Numbered from the stretch's first letter, positions 1-12,579 are shown. The stretch: 64,000 nucleotides of DNA from Pempheris klunzingeri (GCF_042242105.1 NC_092012.1:17434543-17498542); one strand, 5' to 3'. Made by a program: numbers and translations. The notes: generated by a model not told the origin, from the sequence alone.

Positions 1-1361
1 AGAGGGAGGGGGAGGGACCTGGAAGCTGTGTTCAAAATCTGAAGCTCTCTTCTCATCAACAAAATTCTTTTTTTTTTTTTTTCTTTTCTTTTAGTGTGTA
101 ATTCCCGCAGATCACTTAATATTTCTGGTGTTTTATGTTGTATTTCTGGTGGGGTAGCTCTAGGAGTGGCATTGTTGGCTGGTCAGCTGACCACTTGGAT
201 TCCAAACTGAAATACCTATATCTCAAACACTATTGGACTGAGATGAGTGACATGTCTCAACAGCTATTGGATGGACTACCGTGGAATTCCTAATACCTGT
301 AATATCTAAAGCCTTGCAGTCCCTGCAAAATATTTTACATTCTAACCAGTCTCAGCTGTGCACTGCTAGTTTGATCAATTTTAAATTTTTGGATCAACAC
401 CTTGTTTTTCTTGCAACAGGTCATCATCTGCTGCTTCTCATTTGAAGATGATCTGATGCCAAACAATCCTGTTTCTGCTGCAAAGTGCATCACTAACATG
501 ACATTTATGTGAAGCAGTCTTTTCCCCTATTTACTCAAGGTCTTTGTCAACCTATAAAACAGATCATTCCAAGAGGAGAAATCAAGTATCCAGTAGCATG
601 CGTCTCCGGAGAGCAAGACTTTTCCTCTCCTATCCTATTCTTCTGCTCTCCTCCATGACAATTGCTTTCACAACCTCCCTTCCCGAGCTACGCCAGGCCA
701 AGGGCCAGAGTCATGCTTGGGAGAAAAGAATCCCCTCTTTCTTTATCTTTCTTTCTCTTAGGCAACACAATTCCATCACGCTGAATCACTCACTCACTCC
801 TTACACACTGAATCACTCTTTTGTTAAAAAACCCTTCGCGGGCAAGATCACACAGTATGCATTGACGGTTTATCAAAGGTTAGTTGTGGCAGCTGAGAAA
901 CACAAGAATAAAAGCTTGTCATTCAAAAATTCAAAACCATTTCAAGAGAGACGAGTCCCAATCACAACATCTTTAAAGGTCATTTTTATGTGCTGGTCAT
1001 TCTCACTTTGTACAACAGTGTTTTTCTCTCGTGATAAATACATCATAATAAGACTAGTTGACTTTGAGAGTTTACACCACTAGACGTCTCTCATATTGAG
1101 AAATACTGTACTGTGTGCTGAATCATGCTTGTGTTATTAGAAGAAGAAATCATTAACTCCTTCCCCAATGTCCACGATGCATAAAGTCTGCTGTGTTGTA
1201 TTTGTTGCAGAGCCAGGGTCGTAATTCTCTCAGTGTAGCTTAGTCATTTAGGCTCTGGCTGAGTCTGTCACGTCCAGGAATTATGCAGCTGTGTTTGTTT
1301 CTGTTTTATGAATCATATGTGTGATTGCGCACAGTCTGCATCTATTTCTGTACTCCCAAGG

Positions 1362-1363
<2 letters not shown>

Positions 1364-1437
<74 letters not shown>

Positions 1438-1445
1438 GTGTGGGT
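1364..1445. repeat. (GT)n microsatellite, interrupted
   Basis: An uninterrupted GT run is followed by TATGTATG interruptions, a second GT run and a GGTGGGT-rich end. The cysteine- and valine-rich reading frames across it come only from the repeat. Confidence 0.95.
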
Positions 1446-1867
1446 GGTTCATGGCTCATCCCCAGATGTGCCAAGCAGGTGGCTGCATTACTCCACTGAG
1501 CGAAACTTTAGGCAAGGAAGGCCTCACACAACAAACTCTCATGTATCAGCATTTACCTGACGACAGAAAAAGAGCAAAATAAAAAAAAAAGCAACCTTGA
1601 TGCATTTAATCAAGCTTCAGCCTCTTTGTGCCTGCATGTCTGCGAGTTCTCATGTATGTGCGTGATTGAGCGCATGTGTGTTTATCATGATGCCTCACCT
1701 CAGCTCTCCCACAGCTTCCCAGCAGTTTCCCGAGGATGAAAGCGAGTGAAACCCCAGACTAGTGGGGCTCCACAGCCAATTAGGATTGTTTATTTAGCCA
1801 GCCACGGCCGCCTAGCAGAACAGGAGCACACAGCCAGCCACACAGCCCTGCATTGGAAACCTCTCCC

Positions 1868-1886
1868 CTCTCTCTCTCTCTCTCCT
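1868..1886. repeat. short (CT)n pyrimidine tract
   Basis: A short CT run inside a longer C/T-rich stretch that continues to about 1,975. Confidence 0.8.
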
Positions 1887-3715
1887 TCTTTTTCCACTCC
1901 TTTAAACTCCTTTGGCTCAATCTCCTCTCTTGCCTCTCTCCACCCTTTGCCCTCTCTCTCCAATTTTTATTACCCTCCAGTCAGATGTAACCTTTGCAGG
2001 ATGTTCCAGAAGCTCCTAAGCTGATAATTGTGATCAATAAGTCAGAGATTCTTTGGTTTGTTTACTCTGCGGTTTCTTTGTTTGTTTAGGGGTGCAATTG
2101 TTGCTACTAGCATTAGTGTCCACAATCAACATGTAACACAGTACTTAAAGCACACACATACGGTACATGCACACATAGGCTGGATAAGTTATTTTCTCTC
2201 TCCAGCTCTCTCATATTCAGCCTCTGGTAATATAATAGTCTAGTTGTGGTAAGGCCTGTCATACATTGTTGCATTTCCAAGCAGTCCTGCATCTGCATTT
2301 ATCCAATCTTCCATTGTTGGACCCAGATCATGACAGTACTGTGGTTTCTCCCTGTCTGAGTTTTACTGATTTCTGACCAGTATAAATCCTCCAGCCTTTT
2401 GTCTGATGTTTTCGTTGAAGAAAACCGACATGGTGAGTTATCGCTGCGCAGAGGTTCTCACGCATATTGGCGCTAACAAAGACAGGACTTATTTATAGGA
2501 AAAAACAAAACATCATACTTGCTTGATTCCACATATCCCCCATGTTCACACATGCACACGCACTCACTTATCCCAACCTCACCCTTCAATGTCTATTTCT
2601 CCCTCCAGGTTTCTGATGTCCCTTCACACCAGCCATCCCATGTGTAGGTTTTTCCAGTTTGAGTTCACATTCACATGGGCTTCAAAGGGGAGAGCAGCCA
2701 TCAACCAGCATCTTCTTCCTCATCCATCACTATGACCAGGACTCTACATCTTCTCCCCTTCCCTTCTCCTCCGTCTCTTGCCATGCATCTGTCTTTCTCT
2801 TTCTCCACCTAGTGCTGTTTTTTTTTTTTCTCCTCTTCTCATCAGCACACACTTCCCATGATGGATTGGCTCACTGACTGAAGCCTGAGGGGGCTTTAGT
2901 TTTGTGTGTGCATTGGGCAGTGTTGGGGTGTATTGGACGGCGATGTGCTTTCGGGGTGAGCAGGCAACATGATATCCCACTAAGATGCATTTAGCTTGGT
3001 GGGATAGCTTCACAGGGGAAAGATAAGTCTTTATTGAATTAACCACTCCAGTCACACATCATACATTCTTAAGCACACACATATGCTTAAACAGAGGGAC
3101 TGGGTTTGAGGCTCAGAGGTGTATGCTCTCTCCGCACGTGTTTTTGTACATGCACACAGTAACACACTTTTGTATGTATGCATACATAAGCGCACTCAGG
3201 GCGCCCGGGGCTTGTGCTTCCAGGAGAGTGGAAAATGTAAAAGGATCTTTGTGTACCTCTGCACACGTCCGCTGTGCCAAGGCTCCTGGATAGATGGGGA
3301 AGTACCTGTTTACTCCGACACACACTCAGTAACCCAATCAATGTGTTGGACAGGTACTGAAGAGCCAAATGAGCTGCACATCCCTCACTGGGCAACAGGC
3401 CATTTTGAGAGAGTTCACGCCGAGGTCACAGAGCAGACAAACAAAACCCTCCAGGTAAGAGTGTCGGCGTCCAAACAGGACAAACGCAAATTAGTGAGAC
3501 GCATCGAATGACTTTTAGCAGTCATAGAGCTGGCAGCACACATGCAACTAAATGACTAAGTAAAGAGATTTGACATATACATTTGAGAGAGTTTAAGTGA
3601 GTAAGTTTTCTCATAGAGCAGCTCAGTGCAGGAATAAAGGTCTGTTCACTGACTCGTTCCACATGGGTGCCTGTGGTTTGGGTCTGTCGTGACCACAGTG
3701 TGTGAGCGTGTGTTG

Positions 3716-3718
<3 letters not shown>

Positions 3719-3754
<36 letters not shown>
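3719..3754. repeat. (GT)n microsatellite
   Basis: About 18 uninterrupted GT units. Confidence 0.95.
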
Positions 3755-3756
<2 letters not shown>

Positions 3757-5518
3757 CCTTGAACCCTTCCTGCACCATCACTCAACAATGTGGGCATGAC
3801 TGTGGAGAGCCAAAGATCATGGAAACCAAGAGCTGAATGACATCATTTTACAAGACTTGACAGCACTTTGATGAGTGAACCTGGGAAGCTGAGAATTAGT
3901 AAAGGACAGCGCTGACTAATTTCTCTGCATTCCTTGTGTGGGTGCAAAGTGACCACCTGAACATGTCACTAGCCATAAACACTGGAGGAGAAAATGAACA
4001 CGACATTTTCTTTTTCTTTTTTGTACGATAATTGAAATGTTCTTTTGATTCTGTGTTTTGAGAGGTTGAAGAGTTTGTTTTTGGTTGGTTCACTTTTCAT
4101 TTAAAGTAATAAGCAAATGGATAAACTGTAACTGTATGTGTAGGGCATGAAGGGTCATCACAATGTGGAATGCAAAATACTTTGACATATAAACTTTTCT
4201 CAGGTGCCATTCTTAACTGGTTTTGGGTAACGAAAGACAGCTTAATGTTTTTAATCTTTTTTTATTTTTTTTTTTATTTTGAATTACTAAAAGATTCTAA
4301 AAAGGCGCAAGTGATCTGGAAGGGTAAGGTCTACACACTACTACAGGCTAAAGTCTACAGACTCTGTGACAAAAAATATTAAAGGAGCTATTTCTCGTGT
4401 GTCGGAGTAGAAACTTCAGGAAAAAAAAGCATTTAGATCAAAAGACTCACATATGTTTATGAAAGTTGTACCCATTGGATTTGCCAACCGACAGCTAAAA
4501 TCTATATTGCATTTACACTGTTGCAATAGTAGATTTCAGTGCCCAATGTTGGTCTGGATTTACAATAACAATATCGGTCAGGATAAACTATTACAAAATC
4601 TTCAATAGACCTTGGACAATTTGAGTAAAAGTATGAAAATAATAAACTATTGTATATTAAATATTTGAACATTTAATTTATATATAAAGTATACACTGGT
4701 GGAGTCCAGTTTCTTAAATTCTTAATGCATTTACCATTTTCAAACTAAATCACAGGTTCCAAGATTTTTCTGAAAGACGCCCTTCCCTCTTTAGTGTGAG
4801 CAAAATCAAAGCACCAATTCTTACCTTTTTCAGGGATCACTGTACAGTGTTTCTCCTTTTGTCAGAGTGGCCACAGGTCAGGGAGAACTAGTAAAAAAAA
4901 AAATCTGTGTTGTAGATTTGAGAACTACATAAAAATAGACCGGCAAATGGAAATTGAATGTAAGTCTTGTGACCCGTGTTACCATTCTGGATGAAAAGCT
5001 GGGTGACATAAAAGGTGAAAGATTAAATTTGGTCTCCATCAACAGCACATTGCATGTTAGACACCGATAAGGCCTCGTCTCTCTGCTCTCTGGGTTGGCT
5101 GGATAGATAATAAAAAAAGATGTTCATGCACAATCAATCTCCCCACTTCACCCCCTGTGGAAATGCCTTCAAAAACCCACTGCCTGGGCTGTGTTTGGTA
5201 CATCACAGACTCTCTCTCACAGTCTCTGTCTCTCTGTCTTACTGTCAGGTTGGCAGAGCTGTAGCTGGCCTGCAGACTGGCAGGGCTATTGTTTTCATTT
5301 CCCTTCCATTAAACACAGCCTTGGGAGAGAAGAGAGAGAAAGTAGGAGAGGAGAGTGGAGAGGAGGGGTGGGGAACCATCTTGGGAGGATCTGTTGCTAC
5401 TAGACAGTGTGTTTATCATAACAGCTGCTGTCCACAGGGGAAACTTGGCAGGCTACTTCAAAGACTCATTCACAGCCCACCTCTACCATCTGACACACAT
5501 ACACAGCCGTGCATACAG

Positions 5519-5540
5519 GCACACACACACACACACACAC
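5519..5540. repeat. (CA)n microsatellite
   Basis: About 11 CA units within a longer A/C-rich stretch. Confidence 0.9.
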
Positions 5541-5849
5541 TCACGGGAAGGCATGCTAGCCTCCCATTCAACGTGCTAAAGATATCGAAATAAAAACCCT
5601 ATAAAAGGCTAATTCTCAGGTTAAAGGAAGTTATGTTCCAGCCTTTATTACCTAAGCTGTTAGCTCTCGGCAGTGAGGTCTGCTTTTACGATTGTTCTGG
5701 TTTTTGTGTAAATGAATTAAAGTTCCATTTGAGTGGCGCCCCTTGTATATGCCAACACATTCTTCAGATTGAGAGCTGAGCTGGCCTCACTTCAACACAT
5801 CTCTCTCACAGACTCTTGTTAATAGGGAGCAGTCTGTAAGACAGACACG

Positions 5850-5888
<39 letters not shown>

Positions 5889-5889
5889 G
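5850..5889. repeat. (GA)n microsatellite
   Basis: A GA run with a single AAAG interruption; one strand is purine only. Confidence 0.9.
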
Positions 5890-6156
5890 GTTGGACAAAC
5901 CAATGAGAGAGTTTTTATACTGCAATTTTACCAGACTCCTCAAAGGTTCAGAGGATGAGGTTACAATTCATTTCCCTGTCAAGTCTCCCCCTGCGCTGTG
6001 AGAAGATGCCAACCATGTCACTCTGCTGCCATCATCAGGCTGAAAAAATCAACTACCAAATATTCTTCCATAGATGGCACAGTTACATACAATCTATGTC
6101 CTGGAGGAAAGATTTAGCTCTGGGAGTTTTTTAATATTAGTCAAACTGTGGCATTA

Positions 6157-6215
6157 GGGCAGCACGGCGGTGTGGTGGTCAGGACCCTCACAGCAAGAAG
6201 GTTCCAGGTTTGAAA
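6157..6215 (+). repeat. fragment of a dispersed fish repeat with tRNA-like promoter boxes
   Basis: The segment starts GGGCAGCACGGCGGTGTGG and runs to GGTTCCAGGTTTGAAAC. I recognise this as a very common teleost dispersed repeat, usually read GGCACGGTGGTGTAGTGG... CAGCAAGAAGGTTCTGGG. The GTGGTGGTCAGG and GGTTTGAAAC parts resemble pol III A and B boxes, so a SINE-like origin is possible. Only the head is present; it breaks into unique sequence after about 60 bp. The family name is not assigned. Confidence 0.55.
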
Positions 6216-7149
6216 CACGAGTGGTTGTCTGTTTCTATGTGTCTACGTGTACATTAACCCTTATAAATAAATAAAATGAACGTCATCAGTCAGAGGAACA
6301 TGGCTACAGTGCAGACTTGCAAACAGAAGGCATGAGGTTAGGCAGTCCCCTTTTCACAGCAGACATTTCAACATGATGGGAAAATCACTCAATCAATCAT
6401 CGTCATTACTAATAACAGCAGAAGTGTCTCCGTTCTGTTCTGCTCTGTAAGACATGAAAGTGAGGCAGCAGCCAGGTCCCTGAAACTGACGCTGCTAAAT
6501 GGAACTCAGTCATCATTCAGTTTATGATCTGTGACACCTGTGATTTTCTTACTATGACATGCCAAAACAAAAAGGCATTGTTAGCATGACAGCAGCGGTG
6601 CTTGTTAGGTTGCACTGTTCAACCAAGAAAATTGAGTTGAGCTTGTTTGCACTCTCATATTGTGTTCTTGTGTTCTCAGCTGCAGTCTAACTCTCTGACC
6701 GGCTACAGAGGGAAAGAGGCAACTCAAATATTTTTACTCTGGTTTTCAAAAAATTTTCAACATCACTCACCATTTTGAATGAAATGGTTTGTGTTCTGTG
6801 TGGTAAAATCCCAGGGAGACTCTGACCCATGTGACGACGTGACACCTCATCGCTTCACACCGTCGCATACTAAGAGCAGAAGATGGGCCGCATGTGTCGT
6901 ACATCCTGATCACACACCTGAACACAACACAAGCTGATTTGTAACGCTGCAGTAGGAAATATTACATTATAATTCTGGTTGAAATAACCCATTTTGTCAC
7001 TACAATATTTATTTGAAGGTTTCCTTTAAAAACAAATGTGTCTGAGTGCTGTTCCCTTTGTGTTTAGATTTTTTTTGGCCTGTAAATGCACCAGTGATAA
7101 TATCTAATTATATGAAAACACACTTTGTCCGTGACTCCTCAATTTAAAA

Positions 7150-7275
7150 GAAGAGCTGGAGCTGGAGGCAGGACGTGGTTAGCCAAGCTTAGCATAAAGA
7201 GTGGAAGCAGGGGGAAACAGCTAGCCTGGATCTGTCCAGAGTTCAAAAACACACCTGTGAACACCTCTAAAACTC
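7150..7275 (+). repeat. dispersed teleost repeat fragment (AGGGGGAAACAGCTAGCCTGG type)
   Basis: The segment contains TTAGCATAAAGAGTGGAAGC and GGGGGAAACAGCTAGCCTGG followed by CTGTCCAGAG. I know this block as a recurring dispersed repeat in many fish genomes. The 91-residue open frame from 7,125 lies in it and is not a gene. Confidence 0.55.
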
Positions 7276-7439
7276 TTAGACGAAAACACGTTGTGTCTGG
7301 GTTGAGTGTGATCACAAACAGAAATGTAAAAATAACACAGTGGTTTCAGGGTGAGTTACGTGCTGGAGTGACCTCATCTCACTCTTGGAGAGAAAGCTAA
7401 ATAGCACATTTCTGAAAATGTTGAACTGTTTCGTCATGC

Positions 7440-7565
7440 TACAATTAGACAATTAAATTAAAATTATTAATTAATTAAAAATTATTATTAAATAATAATT
7501 ATTAATTAAAATTTAAATTAAAATCATTTTATTATATGATACATATTATAATATTATATTATTTT
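7440..7565. other. AT-rich tract
   Basis: About 120 bp almost entirely of A and T, built from TTAATTAA and ATTATTAAT words that can fold back on themselves. It may be degenerate simple repeat. No function is visible. Confidence 0.7.
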
Positions 7566-7884
7566 TATGTGCAACATTAAATCAAATCAGATCAGCTGAT
7601 ACTCAGTAAACAGTCCTTGATTGTATCCCAGTATGATATGAACAGTAAGACACCAGTCTGAAGAGTTCTGAACGATGCTCTACAGAGGAACAACTACACA
7701 GGAAATCAATATTTAATTTCTAATTGAAGTTTTTATTTCAAATTATTTCATATTTTTTGTTTGTTTGTTTTTTGTATGTTGGATAAACCAGAGCACCCGG
7801 AGAAAACCAGTTTAAACACAGAGGAACAGATCAGATCGTGACCGACGGATCGCTCCCGTCTGCCAGGACATGACATGTCTTGTT

Positions 7885-8137
7885 TCACGCCTCCTTATTT
7901 TTCTGCTTCTTGTTCTTGTACTGGCGGCGGTGTTTCGGTGTTAGAGCTTTCTTGAAGCGCCTCCACAAAGACGGCTGGCCGGTGACTTGGGCCTCCCCCA
8001 GTGGGGCGACCTCATCGGTGACTTGGCCCTCCCCCCGTGGGGCGACCTCATCAGGGACCTGGGCCTCTTCAAGTGGGATGAGCTCCTTGTTGACTTGGGA
8101 TGTGTGGAAGTTTGAAATGGGGGTTTTCCCAATCTGA
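7885..8137 (-). other. open frame with 12-residue repeats, possible terminal exon or captured fragment
   Basis: The minus-strand frame is open over 98 codons with no ATG; the furthest-upstream start-like codon is GTG at 8,181. A plausible splice acceptor (TGTACTTCTCAG) lies just before the segment that begins IGKTPISN at about 8,137. The frame then has three 12-residue repeats of the type EAQVxDEVAPxG, encoded by a 36-bp tandem repeat at 7,981-8,088. It ends in a very basic tail containing SLWRRFKKALTPKHRR. I do not recognise the protein. It could be a last coding exon, an exon carried by the adjoining repeat, or chance. Confidence 0.25.
7981..8100. repeat. 36-bp minisatellite, 3.3 copies
   Basis: The units are 7,981-8,016, 8,017-8,052 and 8,053-8,088, with a 12-bp partial fourth. 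The first two differ at only a few positions; the third is more diverged. Each unit has the form GTGACTTGGGCCTCC... TGGGGCGACCTCATC. The period is a multiple of three, so the reverse frame stays open. Confidence 0.9.
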
Positions 8138-8314
8138 GAAGTACATGCGTGAAACTTCCACGTGGAGGAGTTACACGTCACTTCCTGTTCCCATGTGGCG
8201 CCAGAGAACAGCCACTAATCACGTCCTATATTCCAGTATATGAAGTGTTGACTACACTGTGAAAATGTTGTGCAAATCAAATGATCATTGCCATAGATGT
8301 GTTACTTCCTGTTA

Positions 8315-8328
8315 CCACCAGGTGGCGC
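8315..8328 (+). promoter_or_regulatory. CTCF-like core, copy 1, inside repeat
   Basis: CCACCAGGTGGCGC matches the core of the vertebrate CTCF consensus (CCACNAGGKGGCGC). Binding is inferred only. Confidence 0.35.
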
Positions 8329-8697
8329 AATGACTGTGGTCACTAATTGGCATCTAGATGTCTTCAGGTTGGGACTCTTATTAAGCGTGACAAGTTTGAA
8401 AGAGATTGGATAATGTACGCTGAAGTTATAGCAGAGCCGGACAGTCATCAAACGGTATAAATTTGGTGAAGATAGGACCTTGTACAGTGGAGTTACAGCA
8501 CTTTTAATGCTCATGGTGAAGGAAAATGTATTATCGAAATCGCCTGGTTGTCACGGCAACAGCTTTTGACGGAGACTCATGGTGTTCGCTCCAGACCAAC
8601 ATCAACATCTTGAGGCTTCCCTGACAAAATTTGAAGTGGATCTGATCAACTGGCTGGTCTTGAGCCATCATAATGTAAAACATAGCATTTCCTGTCA

Positions 8698-8712
8698 CCA
8701 CCAGGTGGCGCT
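8698..8712 (+). promoter_or_regulatory. CTCF-like core, copy 2, inside repeat
   Basis: CCACCAGGTGGCGCT is the same core, 383 bp downstream in the same orientation, in the second internal unit of the repeat. A partial copy, AGGTGGCGCT, sits at 9,156-9,165. Confidence 0.35.
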
Positions 8713-9999
8713 GTGACTGTGAATGAATATTGACATGTAGACGTCTTCAGGGCGGGACTCTCATCAGACATGTGAAGTTTGGTGCCGATTGGATCATGTA
8801 CAGTCAAGTTATTAACAACTTCCTGTTTCATGGCGAGTCATGGTGAGACACTGAATTTTGACAGCTCGCCACGCCCAAACCGTTCAAATTCTGTAGAGAC
8901 TTTTAATAACTTTTCATCGTTGATGCCTTCTCTACCAGCTGACCAAGTTTGAAGTCGATCGCTGGAACCCCCTCGGACTAGTTCGTTCATTTACGTCCCC
9001 TGTAAATCGCCAAAAATGCGTGAAAAATCCAATATGGCCGACTTCCTGTTGGGTTTAAATCATTGCTCCAGATACTTTTTTGTTCGTCTTGAAGAGATAT
9101 ATGAACCCTCCGAATTTCGTACATGTACATAAAACGCAGTTCCGGGGCTGAGTTTAGGTGGCGCTACAGAGCCATTTTGTCACACCCATTTGCGAAACCT
9201 ATGAAATACGTAATTTTTCACCACGACTGAATTTTCTGCAAACTTTCATGACTTTTCGTGCATGTTTAGGCCCCCAAAAATGCAATTCATTTGCCTAAAA
9301 AAGAAGAAGAAGAAGAATTCCTTGCATTTCAACTATGTTTTTGGCCCCCTGGTCTCATTTCATTGTACATATTTTTTCGAGGCCTACCTGCTCGAGGCCT
9401 ATGAGGTCCGTGCACCTCTTGGTTCTTGGGTACTGGCCCGTTTCCTCCCTTGCACATTTTTCCCCCACGCAGTTTCAATAGGGTCCTCGCACCGCTTGGT
9501 GCTCGGGCCCTAATAAAGGGCCCAGTCGTGGTGACCTCATATGAACAACAACATCTGTTATTGGCAGGTTGCTGCTGTGTGAACTGAGATTGTATTAATA
9601 CCATGGCACAACCACTGTTTCTTTCTCATTTGTATGTGTTACAGTGAAACATGAATGCAAATTCACCTGTTATCACATGCTGTTATCAAATGCAGACCTT
9701 TGGGGATTGTTATCCAAGCAAGAAGACAAACACATGCACTGAGCTATGTCTGAAGGACATGAATACAAATACAGAGCACAGTCACATCAGTGTTTTCAGC
9801 TTGCTGCTGTAAGTTCAAATGAGGTCATTATGGCTTGATCACTTTCTGAGTGTCTGATAATGATTGTGATGAATGAGGGATGTATCGTATCATTTAACAC
9901 CTACAGTAAACAATGACTTAATATCTACACTTTGGGGATTTTCTCCCAAAGGGCCTGACACACAATAAGGATAGAATATTGTTCGTCCTTTTGTGCGAC

Positions 10000-10022
10000 T
10001 GTCTGTCTGTCTGTCTGTCTGT
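10000..10022. repeat. (GTCT)n tetranucleotide repeat
   Basis: About five CTGT/GTCT units. Confidence 0.9.
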
Positions 10023-10976
10023 TGTGTGCATTGTTGAAATCCTTCCCTCTAGATCTATCCCTGCCGTCCCTGAGGCTGCCCAGCTGAAATAACACAGAGT
10101 GGAGGACACTTAAGAGCCCAGCTCTATCCACTCTCACACACTCACACAGCGCCGCCAAAATCATAAGCCCTCCACTCATCTCCTGCCAAAACCTCTTCCT
10201 CATGGCACGGAAGTGTCAGTTGTGTTTGACAGCTGCTGTGATGAATTAGCTGACATTTTTAAACTTCATTGTTTCTATTAACCTCTATGCTGCTTTTGGA
10301 ATCTGGAAAAAGAGAGGTCTATCGGTGTGGTTACTCTGCTGGTGTGACCATATATCTTGACCTGACGCAAAACTGGGAAGATTGAGGTCTCACCTATGAT
10401 GAAGTAGTGGGTCACTATGGCAACGGACGAGATGGAAGCAAACGAGAGAGAGGAAGAGGTGGAGAGAGATCAGCGCACCTGGTGTTTATGTGTTTATGTA
10501 TTATTTCTATGTGTGCACTTGTAGTTTGATACACAGGAACATTTGCATGAAGGAGAAATGTTTTAATTCAAAAACATACAGAAAAGTTCTGACAGTATGA
10601 GATCGGCATGCACTTGATGGTGATTATGGTCAATGTGACAAACACACACACAAGCAGTAGAAAGGAGGCCAGATGGAGTGTGAGAGGGTGAGAGGGGAGA
10701 TAGTGTGCTGTCCTCCAGACAGATGGAGCCAGTGATGCTGTTTCTGATGAATGGGCCCCAGAGACAGGGCCATTCGCCTGTGCCTCTGTGCTCATATTCT
10801 GGCCTTTGTTCTCTGTAATCTGCTAACCTGTGGAGCATCCAGGCAGATGAGACACATTTAGTGGGTCGTGAGCAAGAACACAAGCCTTCAGATGGGGCAC
10901 CAACAAAGCCTCATTCATTAACGTGACTTGCTCTGAGGATTTACACCATTTTAAAAGGATTTGGCTGTGTGTCGGT

Positions 10977-10978
<2 letters not shown>

Positions 10979-11011
<33 letters not shown>
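10979..11011. repeat. (GT)n microsatellite
   Basis: About 16 GT units, followed directly by a short GA run. Confidence 0.95.
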
Positions 11012-11016
<5 letters not shown>

Positions 11017-11363
11017 GAGAGAGACAGGTACGCTGTGTTGATGTGCTGTGCACATCAACAGCAATGTAGGATTAAAGACAGTTATTGACAATAAGACAGC
11101 TGCCAATACTCATTTACTTACATGGGGCAGGATTATGAATTGTCTCCCAAAAGACAATCCCACTGATGTTCAGATGAATTACTCTGCAGCAGCACAGGTT
11201 TTAGACAGACAATATAGTTTTAATAGGTTTGCACAAAAGAGGGCAGCAGAGAGCCAAGCCTCAGGAGTAAAAGTCACCATATGCAGAGTCTCAGTGCACA
11301 CATGCATGAAGTGCATCAGTTTGGGTCATCGCTCAGAAAAACTTCTCCCACACGTGGTAAGAC

Positions 11364-11365
<2 letters not shown>

Positions 11366-11394
<29 letters not shown>

Positions 11395-11395
11395 G

Positions 11396-11471
<76 letters not shown>

Positions 11472-11483
11472 CAGATAGACAGA
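11366..11483. repeat. (GATA)n microsatellite, about 118 bp
   Basis: About 28 GATA units with one GGTA interruption near 11,394 and GACA variants at the right end. The isoleucine/tyrosine/leucine/serine frame on the minus strand is produced by the repeat. Confidence 0.97.
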
Positions 11484-12579
11484 GGACAACTAGAGTCCAG
11501 TCACACATGCGCTCCATGTGACCTGTCACTGTCTGTAGGAGAGATTCAGACAGACATAAGAGAGTGCTTTGGGGTAGAAGCCAGACACACAGAGAGGTGT
11601 GTGAGAGTGCAGCTACATAATTATTTCATGAGACCTGCTGTGAGTGCTCTGCACCCAAAGGCAACAGGCCTTATAAAGACGTAGCCACCAGGGTGAAAAT
11701 GATACGATTCAGGTTACCATAAGGCAGACACACAGAGGGAGGACAACCTAAATATACACACAGCATTCTCACTCACACACAGATGTGCGCACGGCATTTT
11801 CTAGTTCATGCATGGCCGCTGCTTCACGCCTGATACAAATCTCCAGCGTTCATCTGCAGGAAGGGATGCTTCCCTAACGAGCTAACAAGTATTTGTCCTG
11901 ACAGCAGTCACGTTTTGCTGAATCACTCACGCGCCAGGCCCTGCTCCTGAACCGTTTTTATTTGGAAAACAGGGTGGAGGTGGAAGTCAATGACATAATT
12001 CCCTGTGACAAAGTGCCCATGACACCCCTGCAGGGGTGACAAAGGTGAGGACAGAGAGAAATTGGTGCTAGTCACCCCACAGACCATATACAGCAAGAGT
12101 GAGTCACACAGTGAGAGACAGGTTGGCATCTTTGGTTCCTGTTACAGACAGGATGCAGAAACACGTTGGGCTGATACATTCTTTCTTCGCACAGTTAGAG
12201 GTGACACACAAAGCGTATGCTTTTATAGCATGTGAACCAGATAGCTAATCCAATTGAATGCTTTTACCCACAAAGTCCCAGGGGACTAAAAGTCAGTCCC
12301 AGCATGCATCGGGTGCACCTACCAATACCTTAAAAATGCTATGTCTGACAAACCGGCAGTCAGGACTATTTCATTCACAACACTGACTCAGCCACACCTC
12401 TTGGCTCCTGTCCATTCATATATTTTTTAGAAGCATCTCCTTTCTGGTTCACATTGTCCAGTCAAGTAAGTCCAACCCTGCTGCTCTTCTTCCAACATCC
12501 AACCACCACCTTCCAACCCTATCCACATACTTTGGTGCATTTTTGTTCTGACAGTCTGTCAAGACTTGTGTGTTTAGTG

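Larger units (their letters stand above)
1..6156. other. non-coding left flank with microsatellites
   Basis: I see no gene here. The open frames are short, lack family resemblance, and several depend on TTG or GTG starts or run through GT repeats. The stretch is ordinary AT-leaning vertebrate intergenic or intronic DNA with the simple repeats listed separately. It could be an intron or distal flank of a gene outside the window; nothing in the sequence decides this. Confidence 0.6.
7880..9513 (-). mobile_element. large dispersed teleost repeat block, unclassified
   Basis: The right edge, read on the minus strand, is TTAGGGCCCGAGCACCAAGC followed by GGTGCGAGGACCCTATTG, a terminus I recognise from a very abundant fish repeat family. 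Inside are a GAAGAAGAA tract (about 9,301-9,318) and two diverged direct copies of a unit holding CCACCAGGTGGCGC, GTCTTCAGG and AAGTTTG (about 8,305-8,520 and 8,690-8,840). The left boundary is uncertain: the minisatellite segment 7,885-8,180 may belong to the element or be host sequence. I cannot name the superfamily and see no transposase. Confidence 0.55.
9525..12579. other. non-coding stretch with simple repeats
   Basis: No gene is supported. The longest frames, for example around 10,563-10,883, have no family resemblance and no convincing splice context. Simple repeats are listed separately. Confidence 0.6.

Noticed and set aside
544-1083. 179-codon open frame
   Set aside because: It starts with TTG, has no family resemblance or splice context, and lies in low-complexity flank.
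1308-1582. Cysteine/valine-rich frames
   Set aside because: Produced by the GT microsatellite in all three forward frames.
3087-3511. Overlapping frames of about 100-130 codons on both strands
   Set aside because: No recognisable domain, and both strands are open by chance.
9262-9604. Frames of 83 and 91 codons
   Set aside because: Inside the dispersed repeat terminus.
10411-10424. GTCACTATGGCAAC as an X-box
   Set aside because: Fits only the loose consensus, which is expected dozens of times in 64 kb by chance, and no promoter is nearby.
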